Source: Streptomyces venezuelae (GTDB lineage: Bacteria > Actinomycetota > Actinomycetes > Streptomycetales > Streptomycetaceae). From it: DNA of 64,000 nt. The notes under the pieces were generated by a model that was not told the DNA's origin, searched no databases, and saw only the letters and a list, made by a program, of their open reading frames with translations. The position numbers and the translations under genes are program-made. Location of the stretch: the NCBI RefSeq assembly GCF_008642315.1, contig NZ_CP029192.1:6138001-6202000 (forward strand), given 5' to 3'. Of the stretch, positions 26,312 through 33,381 are shown piece by piece; position 1 is the stretch's first letter, and every line of letters begins with the position of its first letter.

Positions 26312-27346
26312 TCACATCGTGCTGGGTTGCAGGGCGGTCGGTGACGTGTCCGGATTCGGACTGTCCGGCTCCGTTCCGCCACCGCGCCGCCCGGGACCGT
26401 TCGCCCCGTCGTCCTGACGCCCTCGTACGACGAGCACGATTCCCGCCACGGCGAGTACCCCGCCCAGCACGCCCGCACCGAGCGGCAGCGTCTCGCCGAC
26501 CAGTTCCAGCCGACTGCTGTCGTCGTCCGCGAGCTTCACCTGAGCCTTCTGCGTGGCCGGTGTGAACGCGATCCTCTCGCTGTCGAGCAGCACCGTCGCG
26601 TCCTTCTCCGACCCCGGCGCGCGCAGCGTCTTGCGGGGACCGATCGCGGCGTAGATGATCCGGCCGGTGCGCTGGTCCGCGACGAGCTCGATGCCGTGGT
26701 TGGCGTAGTACTCGTCGGCGATGACCTGGCTCTTCCTCGGCTGGCCGACCATCCGCCCCGGCACCTGGCGCGTGCCCGTCTTGGTGGGCTTCACCGTCGC
26801 CGTGAACCGGTACCCCTCGTACCCCTGGATCTTCTTCGTGCCGCGGTACGTGAGCGGCACGGTCGCGCCCAGCGTGTTGTCCCACCAGGTGTAGGACCGC
26901 TTCTCCACGTCGAAGGGGAACTTCAGGTACGCCTCGCCCTCGAAGTACGGCTCCTCACCGCAGCAGTGCACCGGCGCGTTCGTCTTCCGGTCGGTGACCC
27001 AGCGCTCCAGCGTCCACTGGAGCGAGTCGTGCGGGTCGGCGGCGGGCAGGGATTTGTCCGGATCCACTGACGTGGACACGTCCCAGATCGCGCGCCCGCT
27101 GTCCTCGCTGTCGGCCACGTCGCCGCGGACCTGACGCGTGATGGTGAGGTCCTTGTCGTGCACCGTCTTGATCTTCTCGGTGTCGAAATAGCTTCCCTTG
27201 CCTTTGAAGACGGTCGTGATGTCGACATCCACGGGCGTGCGTTTCGCGCGTGGCTCGACGTACCAGGCCAGCATCGGAGCCAGGACCAGAAGAAACGCGC
27301 CGAGCCCGAGAAGGATCAGCGACAGAGGAGAGGCGGTGCGGCGCAT
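26312..27346 (-). CDS. DUF3068 / PorA-family membrane protein
   Basis: A 344-residue protein with an N-terminal transmembrane helix (LSLILLGLGAFLLVLAPMLAW), an extracytoplasmic beta-rich domain of about 250 residues containing a CC pair, and a second helix near residue 300 (LPLGAGVLGGVLAVAGIVLVV) with a charged cytoplasmic tail. This is the DUF3068 layout, which some databases name porin PorA family from a corynebacterial relative. Pore function in Streptomyces, which lack an outer membrane, is doubtful. AGGAG precedes the ATG, and a good promoter is seen at 27403-27432. The gene lies upstream of the glycan operon on the same strand. Confidence 0.85.
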   Translation of the reverse strand: MRRTASPLSLILLGLGAFLLVLAPMLAWYVEPRAKRTPVDVDITTVFKGKGSYFDTEKIKTVHDKDLTITRQVRGDVADSEDSGRAIWDVSTSVDPDKSLPAADPHDSLQWTLERWVTDRKTNAPVHCCGEEPYFEGEAYLKFPFDVEKRSYTWWDNTLGATVPLTYRGTKKIQGYEGYRFTATVKPTKTGTRQVPGRMVGQPRKSQVIADEYYANHGIELVADQRTGRIIYAAIGPRKTLRAPGSEKDATVLLDSERIAFTPATQKAQVKLADDDSSRLELVGETLPLGAGVLGGVLAVAGIVLVVRGRQDDGANGPGRRGGGTEPDSPNPDTSPTALQPSTM

Positions 27347-27402
27347 TGGGTCACTCCTGGGCTGAGGGCGGGAGAAGTGTTACCGAGCCGTATGGGCCGG
27401 GA

Positions 27403-27432
27403 ACCGTAGGCGCACCCTTGACGAAGTGTCAA
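27403..27432 (-). promoter_or_regulatory. Housekeeping promoter for the DUF3068 gene
   Basis: A consensus -35 TTGACA (27432-27427) and -10 TACGGT (27408-27403) are 18 bp apart, with an expected start near 27396 and a leader of about 50 nt that includes AGGAG before the ATG. It is one of the best promoter matches in the window. Confidence 0.65.
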
Positions 27433-27574
27433 TGCATTGCAGAGACTGGGGACTTGCCGGGCGGGGCCGGTACGGGCTGTGTGACCAGGACTTCGTGGCC
27501 GGAGCCGTGCCACCGTCCGAGGGGCTGTGCGACCGGGGTGGGGACGACCTCCGACAGAGAGGCTGACCCTCGCA

Positions 27575-27727
27575 ATGCACCGACTGCTCGCCGCTTCACT
27601 CACCGTCGCCGCCGGGGCGCTGCTCGCCGTGGGCGCCGCGCTCGGCATCGTCGCCCTCCTCGGCGCCACACCGGACCAGCCCAACACGCCACTCGTGCAC
27701 TACGAGGCCCCGGCACAGGGGCAGTGA
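27575..27727 (+). CDS. DUF2613-like small membrane/secreted peptide
   Basis: A 50-residue protein with one hydrophobic helix (LLAASLTVAAGALLAVGAALGIVALL) and the tail TPDQPNTPLVHYEAP. The length and the motif TPDQPNTPLV match small actinobacterial proteins annotated DUF2613. GAGAGG lies upstream of the ATG. The function is unknown. It ends 6 nt before the PucR-type regulator and is probably cotranscribed with it. Confidence 0.7.
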   Translation: MHRLLAASLTVAAGALLAVGAALGIVALLGATPDQPNTPLVHYEAPAQGQ

Positions 27728-27733
27728 GCGACC

Positions 27734-29095
27734 GTGGCCGCGACCCACGCCCAGGCGTCCGACGACCTGACGGCCGACGACACCTTCCCGGACGACCGCG
27801 CTCCGGACGCCGCCCATGCCCCGGAGGGCCGCACCCCCTTCCGCTCGGCGTGGCGCGACGTACCGCCCCGGCAGGTGCGGGAGTTCGCCGCGCTCGCCCT
27901 GGAGGAGGTGCCCGCGCTCGCCCAGGACATCCTGCGCGAGATCCGCGCCGAGTACCCCGGGCTGCCCGTCGTCCTCGACGACTCGGGCGAGCCGATGGCG
28001 CTGATCGGCATCCGCCGCGCCCTGGAGGGCTTCGTCAAGGAGATCGCGTCCCAGGAGGGCCGCCCGCGCTACCACCTGGAGGTCTTCCAGGAGTTCGGCC
28101 GGGGCGAGGGCCTGCACGGCCGCAGCCTCGACTCGCTCCAGGCCATCTACCGCTTGGGTGTACGTCTCGCCTGGCGCCGCCTCGCCGAGATCGGCCAGCA
28201 GATCGAGATCCCGCCGCCGGCCATGTACGAACTCGCCGAGTCCGGCTTCGAGTACCTGGACGGCCTCGTCGACCAGTCCGTGCGCGGCTACGCGGAGGCG
28301 GCGGCCCGCGAAGCCGGTGAACGGCTGCGGCTGCAACGCAAGTTGATGGAGTTGCTGCTCTCCGACCGGCGCTCCGACAGCGCACCGGGCCCGTCGTACG
28401 GGTCGGGTTCGGGCCCCTCCTCCGGTGCCGCGGCCCTCGGCAACGGCCTCGGCGAGCGCGCCGCCCGCGTCGGCTGGCAGCTGCCCGAACGCGTCGCCGT
28501 CGGCGTCCTGCTGCGCCCCGCGCGGGAGGCCGTCGCGCCCGCCGTCGGCGAGGGCGTCCTGCTCGACATGGAGGCCGAGCAGCCCCGCATGGTCGTGCCC
28601 GACCCCGACGCGGCGGGCCGCCCCGAACTCCTGCGCCGCGCCATGACCGGCTGGTCGGGCGCCATCGGCCCGCCCGTGGCCCTCGCCGACGCCGCGAAGT
28701 CGCTGCGCTGGGCGGAGGCGGCGGTGCGCCTCATGGAACGCGGACTGCTGCCCTCCGGCGAGGTCCTGCACTGCACGGAGCACACCGAGGCGCTGGTGCT
28801 GCTCCAGCCCGAGGAGCTGATCGAGGACCTGGCCCGCCGCTGCCTGGCCCCCTTGGAGCACTGCGGCCCCGCCCATGGACGCCGTCTCGCGGAGACCCTC
28901 CTCGCCTGGCTGGAGACCCGCGGCGGCGCCCCCGAAGTGGCGGCGCGGCTCGGCGTGCACCCCCAGACGGTCCGCTACCGCCTCCGGCAGATAAGGGAGC
29001 TCTGGGGCGACGAGGTGGACGACCCGGACCGGCGCTTCGAGCTGGAACTGGTGCTGCGGGCCCGCAGGTTGAGGGGACAATTGGGAAGGGCGTGA
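27734..29095 (+). CDS. PucR-type helix-turn-helix transcriptional regulator
   Basis: A 453-residue regulator. The N-terminal third is helical (ALALEEVPALAQDILREIRAEYP onward), the middle is a GGDEF-like or CdaR-type fold, and the C-terminus carries the PucR winged helix AARLGVHPQTVRYRLRQIRELWG. Such proteins are activators of unknown ligand in Streptomyces, distant relatives of FasR at 53230. The GTG start follows the small DUF2613-like gene by 6 nt. The target is not evident from the neighbours. Confidence 0.85.
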   Translation: MAATHAQASDDLTADDTFPDDRAPDAAHAPEGRTPFRSAWRDVPPRQVREFAALALEEVPALAQDILREIRAEYPGLPVVLDDSGEPMALIGIRRALEGFVKEIASQEGRPRYHLEVFQEFGRGEGLHGRSLDSLQAIYRLGVRLAWRRLAEIGQQIEIPPPAMYELAESGFEYLDGLVDQSVRGYAEAAAREAGERLRLQRKLMELLLSDRRSDSAPGPSYGSGSGPSSGAAALGNGLGERAARVGWQLPERVAVGVLLRPAREAVAPAVGEGVLLDMEAEQPRMVVPDPDAAGRPELLRRAMTGWSGAIGPPVALADAAKSLRWAEAAVRLMERGLLPSGEVLHCTEHTEALVLLQPEELIEDLARRCLAPLEHCGPAHGRRLAETLLAWLETRGGAPEVAARLGVHPQTVRYRLRQIRELWGDEVDDPDRRFELELVLRARRLRGQLGRA

Positions 29096-29158
29096 GCAGC
29101 CCGGTGCCCGGAACGGGCCGGACTCGACGATTCCGCACACAACTTTCACAGCGGCGGC

Positions 29159-29188
29159 TTCCACTGTCACCGGCGCGGCACTTAGCCT
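29159..29188 (+). promoter_or_regulatory. Candidate leaderless promoter of the SCO2400-family gene
   Basis: TTCCAC and TAGCCT are 18 bp apart. The -10 ends 9 nt before the ATG at 29198, and no Shine-Dalgarno is visible, consistent with a leaderless or nearly leaderless mRNA. Confidence 0.45.
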
Positions 29189-29197
29189 CCATGCCTC

Positions 29198-29929
29198 ATG
29201 GACTACTGCCACCCGTGCCGCAGGCACCTCAACGGCGCCCTCGCCTGCCCGGGGTGCGGAACCCCGGCCGAAGCCTGCCGGGAGTACGCGCAGTCCGTCG
29301 CCGCGTCGCGGGAGGATCCCGACGCCCACGACGACGCGTACGAGGAGTCGTCCCCGCGTACCCGCGGCCGCGGCCGCCGCAAGGAGCGCACCCGCAGGGC
29401 GCACCGGCGCAGGCGTCGCAAGATCCTGTTCGTCACCGCGGGCCTCGCGCTCGCGGCGGGCGGCCTGAGCCTCGCCGAGCTGGGCACGGAGGGCGGCTCC
29501 GGCGACCGGGCGGCCTCCGCGTCGGACACCGGGGCCGCGCACCCGTCCCCGTCGGAGTCGAAGGGCCCGGACGGGAGCGCTCCGGGCGGCGCGACGGCCG
29601 AGGACGCGGTGGCCACGTCGTCCCGTCCGGACGCGGACGAGTCGAAGGCCGCCGAGGAGCGGGACGAGAAGGACGGGAAAGGAAAGAAGAAGCGGGGCGA
29701 GGACGAGGGCGACGACGCCGAGCGGGGCGAGCAGGGCCGGGGGAGCGAGGCGGGCGAGGGCGACGAGGGCCCCGGAACTCCCACCTCCACCGCGCCCCCG
29801 CCCCAGGGCGGCACCCCGGACGCGCCCGACCCCACGTCTCCGCCTCCCGCGGACGACCCGAAGCCGACGCGTCCCCCGGAGCCCGAGCCCACGGAGACGT
29901 GCGACCGCTTCCTGTGGTGGTGCACGTAA
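29198..29929 (+). CDS. SCO2400 family protein (zinc-ribbon, membrane-anchored)
   Basis: A 243-residue protein. The N-terminus has MDYCHPCRRHLNGALACPGCG, two CxxC pairs that form a zinc ribbon. An Arg-rich stretch is followed by one transmembrane helix (ILFVTAGLALAAGGLSLAEL, residues about 76-95), and the rest is a low-complexity charged and Pro-rich tail ending CDRFLWWCT. The layout matches the Streptomyces-specific SCO2400 family of unknown role. The tail would lie outside the membrane and the ribbon inside. Confidence 0.85.
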   Translation: MDYCHPCRRHLNGALACPGCGTPAEACREYAQSVAASREDPDAHDDAYEESSPRTRGRGRRKERTRRAHRRRRRKILFVTAGLALAAGGLSLAELGTEGGSGDRAASASDTGAAHPSPSESKGPDGSAPGGATAEDAVATSSRPDADESKAAEERDEKDGKGKKKRGEDEGDDAERGEQGRGSEAGEGDEGPGTPTSTAPPPQGGTPDAPDPTSPPPADDPKPTRPPEPEPTETCDRFLWWCT

Positions 29930-29942
29930 CCACCGGAAAAGG

Positions 29943-30410
29943 TCAGATCTCCTGGCCCGCCATCCTCCGCAGCAGCCCCCGCAGCACGAGCCGCTCCTCG
30001 CGTGACAGTTCCGCCAGCGGCTCGCGCGCGAAGTCCAGGGATTCCCGCAGGTCCCGGACGACCTCCGCGCCCTCCGCCGTGGGCGCCGCCAGTTTCACGC
30101 GGCGGTCGGCCGCGTCGGGGCGCCGCTCGACGAGCCCGCGCGCCTCCAGGCGGTCGACGATGCCCGTGATGTTCGACGGCTCGCACTTCAGCTTCTGCGC
30201 GATGCGGCGCATGGGCATAGGTTCGAGGGAGAGCAGCCCGAGGACGCGTGCCTGTGCCCCGGTCAGCGCGTGCTCGGCGGCCGCCTCCTCGTACTCCTCG
30301 TAGTAGCGCGCCACGACCGTGCCGATGAGCTCGACGACTTCGAGTGTCAGCGGATCGGTGTGGGAGGAGCGGTCGCGAGGTACGCGGTCGCCGGAGCCAC
30401 TGGTGTCCAT
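29943..30410 (-). CDS. MarR-family transcriptional regulator
   Basis: A 155-residue winged-helix regulator with the recognition region MRRIAQKLKCEPSNITGIVDRLEARGLVERRPDAADRRVK, typical of MarR proteins. One Cys (about residue 76) lies in the DNA-binding helix. The N-terminal sensing Cys of OhrR is absent, so classical OhrR control of the nearby ohr gene is unlikely. It is divergent from the oxidoreductase gene at 30521, and palindromes in the 110-bp gap are the probable operator. The ATG at 30410 is preferred over the GTG at 30416. Confidence 0.87.
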   Translation of the reverse strand: MDTSGSGDRVPRDRSSHTDPLTLEVVELIGTVVARYYEEYEEAAAEHALTGAQARVLGLLSLEPMPMRRIAQKLKCEPSNITGIVDRLEARGLVERRPDAADRRVKLAAPTAEGAEVVRDLRESLDFAREPLAELSREERLVLRGLLRRMAGQEI

Positions 30411-30429
30411 GCTCACCAGGCTACCCGTT

Positions 30430-30481
30430 TACTTGACATCATGAAATATTCAGGAGCATGGTTGTTTTACAACCTCAAGTA
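30430..30481. promoter_or_regulatory. Divergent MarR/oxidoreductase control region
   Basis: This AT-rich island contains the perfect palindrome GGTTGTTTTACAACC (30460-30474). It is flanked by an inverted pair TACTTGA (30430-30436) and TCAAGTA (30475-30481). MarR dimers bind such short dyads. A TTGACA lies at 30433-30438 for the plus strand, although its -10 is poor. I infer that the MarR protein binds here and represses both genes. Confidence 0.6.
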
Positions 30482-30520
30482 TTTTCCTTGACGCTGATCC
30501 GCAGTAGGAGGACGCCCCTC

Positions 30521-31555
30521 ATGACCGTCACCCCCGAGCAGCAGCTCCCCTCCGTCAGCCGCGAGTGGCACCTCGTGCGGCGCCCGTCCGGCTGGCCGGT
30601 CCCGGAGGACTTCGCACTGCGCGAGGCCCCCGTGGAGGCCCCCGCCGAGGGCCGCGTTCTCGTGCGCAACCTGCACTTCTCCGTGGACCCGTACATGCGG
30701 GGCCGGATGAACGACGTGAAGTCGTACGTGCCGCCGTTCCAGCTCGACCGCCCCATGGAGGGCGGCGCGGTCGGCGAGGTCGTCGCGTCGAACGCCGAGG
30801 GCTTCGCTGTGGGCGACCACGTCCTGCACTTCGCCGGCTGGCGCGAGTACGCCTCCGTGCCCGTCCAGCACGCCACGAAGGTCGACCCGGAGGCCGCGCC
30901 GCTCTCCGCCTACCTCGGCGTCCTCGGCATGCCGGGCCTGACCGCGTACGCCGGCCTGCTGGAAGTGGCCTCCTTCAAGGAGGGCGACGCCGTCTTCGTC
31001 TCCGGCGCGGCCGGTGCGGTCGGCGGCCAGGTCGGCCAGATCGCCAAGCTGAAGGGCGCCTCGCGCGTCGTCGGCTCGGCGGGCTCGGACGACAAGGTGA
31101 AGCTCCTGGTCGAGGAGTACGGCTTCGACGCGGCCTTCAACTACAAGGACGACAAGTCCGTCGCCGAGCAGCTCAAGGAGGTGGCCCCCGACGGCATCGA
31201 CGTCTACTTCGACAACGTCGGCGGTGAGCACCTGGAGGCCGCCATCAGCCGCCTGAACGTGCACGGCCGCGTCACCATCTGCGGCATGATCGCGGGCTAC
31301 AACGACACCGAGCCGACCCCGGCCCCGCGCAACCTGGCCATGGTCATCGGCAAGCGCCTGCGCCTGCAGGGCATGCTCGTGCAGGACCACGCGGCGCTGC
31401 AGCCCGAGTTCGTGCGCGAGGTCGGCGGCTGGATCCGCTCCGGCGAGCTCAAGTACCGCGAGACGGTCGTCGAGGGTGTGGAGAACGGCGTGGAGGCCTT
31501 CCTCGGCATGCTCCGCGGCGAGAACACCGGAAAGATGATCGTCTCTCTCGCGTGA
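30521..31555 (+). CDS. NADP-dependent medium-chain oxidoreductase (enone/2-alkenal reductase-like)
   Basis: A 344-residue zinc-free MDR enzyme. The N-terminal GroES-like fold contains FSVDPYMRGRM, and the nucleotide-binding motif VFVSGAAGAVGGQVGQIAKLKG is at about 160-180. The motif GIDVYFDNVGGEHLEAAI is typical of leukotriene B4 dehydrogenase/YncB-like reductases. These reduce alpha,beta-unsaturated aldehydes and ketones with NADPH. AGGAGG precedes the ATG at 30521. It is divergent from a MarR gene and followed by ohr, so the group looks like a response to reactive electrophiles or peroxides. Confidence 0.87.
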   Translation: MTVTPEQQLPSVSREWHLVRRPSGWPVPEDFALREAPVEAPAEGRVLVRNLHFSVDPYMRGRMNDVKSYVPPFQLDRPMEGGAVGEVVASNAEGFAVGDHVLHFAGWREYASVPVQHATKVDPEAAPLSAYLGVLGMPGLTAYAGLLEVASFKEGDAVFVSGAAGAVGGQVGQIAKLKGASRVVGSAGSDDKVKLLVEEYGFDAAFNYKDDKSVAEQLKEVAPDGIDVYFDNVGGEHLEAAISRLNVHGRVTICGMIAGYNDTEPTPAPRNLAMVIGKRLRLQGMLVQDHAALQPEFVREVGGWIRSGELKYRETVVEGVENGVEAFLGMLRGENTGKMIVSLA

Positions 31556-31636
31556 TTTCCGGCATCCGATAACCTGATTCCGCAAATCGTGGTTGTGGGC
31601 GCGCACCACGTCACATCTCAGGAGGAAAGAGCAGTT

Positions 31637-32065
31637 ATGTCCATCCAGAAGATCGACGTCAAGTACACCGCCGTGGCCACCGCGGAGAACGGCCGCGACG
31701 GCCGCGTCGCCAGCGACGACGGCAAGCTCGACGTCGTCGTGAACCCGCCGAAGGAGATGGGCGGCAGCGGCGCCGGCACCAACCCGGAGCAGCTCTTCGC
31801 CGCCGGCTACAGCGCCTGCTTCCAGGGCGCCCTCGGCGTCGTCGCCCGCAAGGAGAACGCCGACATCTCCGGCTCGACCGTGACCGCCAAGGTCGGCATC
31901 GGCCAGAACGAGGCCGGCGGCTTCGGCCTGGAGGTCGCGATCACCGCCTCCATCCCGAACGTGGACGCGGCCACCGCGCAGTCGCTCGTCGAGAAGGCGC
32001 ACCAGGTGTGCCCGTACTCGAACGCCACGCGCGGCAACATCAAGGTCGAGGTCTCGGCCGCCTGA
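31637..32065 (+). CDS. ohr: Organic hydroperoxide resistance protein
   Basis: A 142-residue Ohr/OsmC-family thiol peroxidase with both catalytic cysteines, Cys61 (AAGYSACFQG) and Cys125 (HQVCPYS). It reduces organic and fatty-acid hydroperoxides in the cytosol using dihydrolipoyl partners. AGGAGG lies upstream of the ATG. The gene follows the oxidoreductase by 81 nt. A short CGTGGT/ACCACG dyad around 31588-31612 could be a regulatory site or a hairpin. A terminator follows at 32085. Confidence 0.93.
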   Translation: MSIQKIDVKYTAVATAENGRDGRVASDDGKLDVVVNPPKEMGGSGAGTNPEQLFAAGYSACFQGALGVVARKENADISGSTVTAKVGIGQNEAGGFGLEVAITASIPNVDAATAQSLVEKAHQVCPYSNATRGNIKVEVSAA

Positions 32066-32084
32066 TCCGCGGACCGCGAGGACG

Positions 32085-32116
32085 TGAGGGCCGCTCCCTG
32101 CCGGGGGCGGCCCTCA
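32085..32116. terminator. Hairpin between ohr and the convergent serine hydrolase gene
   Basis: A 10-bp perfect stem TGAGGGCCGC/GCGGCCCTCA with a 12-nt C/G-rich loop lies 20 bp past the ohr stop and just before the stop of the convergent gene. It probably ends both transcripts. Confidence 0.7.
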
Positions 32117-32134
32117 GTCATGCCCGCACCTCGC

Positions 32135-33295
32135 TCAGCCCGCCGCGAGCGCCGCCTCGTGCACCGCGCGCACCAGCCGCTCGTTCTCGACGGCCGGGCC
32201 GCCCGGGCAGGCGAACCGGCGCCGCGTGTACCCGTAGGCGAGGCCGCCGCGCGGATCGGCGAACGCCTGCGAGCCGCCCGCGCCGCTGTGCCCGATCGTG
32301 CCCGCGCCCAGGAACGGGTACACGGCCACCGACGTCGCCTGGAAACCGACCGCGAACGCCTTGAACGCGCCCGCGACCAGATCGTGCCCGACGGACTGGA
32401 CCTGCCCGAACGCGGCGACCGTGTCCGCCGTGAGCAGCGCTTCCCCGCCGTCGACGCCGGTGACCGCCGCCGCGTACATCCCGGCGAGCCCCCGCGCGGA
32501 CGCCACTCCGCCGAAGGAGGCGTTCCCCTCGGCGCGCAGGAGCCGGGAGTTGGGCGCCGACTCCAGGTCGGTCGGCTCCGGGGCGTGGCGGTTGAAGGCG
32601 ACGGCGTTGAGGGTGTGCGGCTGGGACGGCTCCGCCGCGAGCACGGCCGCCTGCTCCGGCGTGGGCGCCATCGGCTGCACGGAACGGAACCGCCCCTCGT
32701 GCTCCTCGGGCAGCCCGAGGAAGAAGTCGAGGCCGTACGGGGCGCGCACCCGCTCCTCGTACACCTCCCGCAGCGTCCGCCCGGTGGCACGGAACACGAC
32801 TTCCCCGGCGAGGGCCCCGACGGCGAAGGCGTGGTAGCCGAAGGCGCTCCCCGGGCGCCAGAAGGGGCGCTGTGCGGCGAGGCGCGCGGCGATGGCCCGG
32901 TCGTCGGCGAGCTCCTCCGGCGAGAAACCGGCGTCGGCGCCCGCGACGCCCGCCCGGTGCGCGAGCAGCTCCCGCAGGGTCACCGCGCCCTTGCCCCCGG
33001 CGGCGAACTCCGGCCAGTACGCGGCGACCGCGCGGTCCAGGTCGAGGACCCCGTCCTGCACGAGCAGGGCGACGACGAGGTGCGCGGCGCCCTTGGTGGA
33101 GGAGTACACGCCGTAGAGGCTCCCGGCGGTGACGTCCGGGCCCACCCACAGATCGACGACCCGGCGCCCGTGCACGTACGCGGCCAGCTGGCCCTCGTAC
33201 TCGGGCAGCTCACCGGCGAGTACGGCGGTGAACTCCTCCCGCACCGCCTCGTACCCGTCGGCGACCGTTCCCTGCACTCGCATCTCACGGGTCAT
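32135..33295 (-). CDS. Beta-lactamase-family serine hydrolase (esterase EstB-like)
   Basis: A 386-residue protein of the class C beta-lactamase/DD-peptidase fold. The nucleophile motif SSTK (YGVYSSTKGAAHLV) is at about 64-68, and the Tyr motif is in FGYHAF. A late HSGAGG lies where the KTG box is found in esterases. No signal peptide is seen, so it acts in the cytosol. The substrate is unknown, and these enzymes are usually esterases. Start options are 33295 or 33283. Confidence 0.85.
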   Translation of the reverse strand: MTREMRVQGTVADGYEAVREEFTAVLAGELPEYEGQLAAYVHGRRVVDLWVGPDVTAGSLYGVYSSTKGAAHLVVALLVQDGVLDLDRAVAAYWPEFAAGGKGAVTLRELLAHRAGVAGADAGFSPEELADDRAIAARLAAQRPFWRPGSAFGYHAFAVGALAGEVVFRATGRTLREVYEERVRAPYGLDFFLGLPEEHEGRFRSVQPMAPTPEQAAVLAAEPSQPHTLNAVAFNRHAPEPTDLESAPNSRLLRAEGNASFGGVASARGLAGMYAAAVTGVDGGEALLTADTVAAFGQVQSVGHDLVAGAFKAFAVGFQATSVAVYPFLGAGTIGHSGAGGSQAFADPRGGLAYGYTRRRFACPGGPAVENERLVRAVHEAALAAG

Positions 33296-33381
33296 GGCGG
33301 CGGAACCTCCGGGGGCGCGACGGTCTGACGATCAGCGTGACAGTGACATGATCAGCCGTCGCGCCCCGGCCCGCACCCCCT

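Noticed and set aside
25813..26478. Pro/His/Thr-rich minus-strand frame in the C-rich leader
   Set aside because: The composition follows directly from the CCGCAC-type repeats, there is no ribosome binding site, and it starts inside the DUF3068 gene.
29943..30410. Assignment of the MarR gene as OhrR
   Set aside because: It lies near ohr, but the conserved N-terminal redox-sensing Cys is missing and it is divergent from a different gene.
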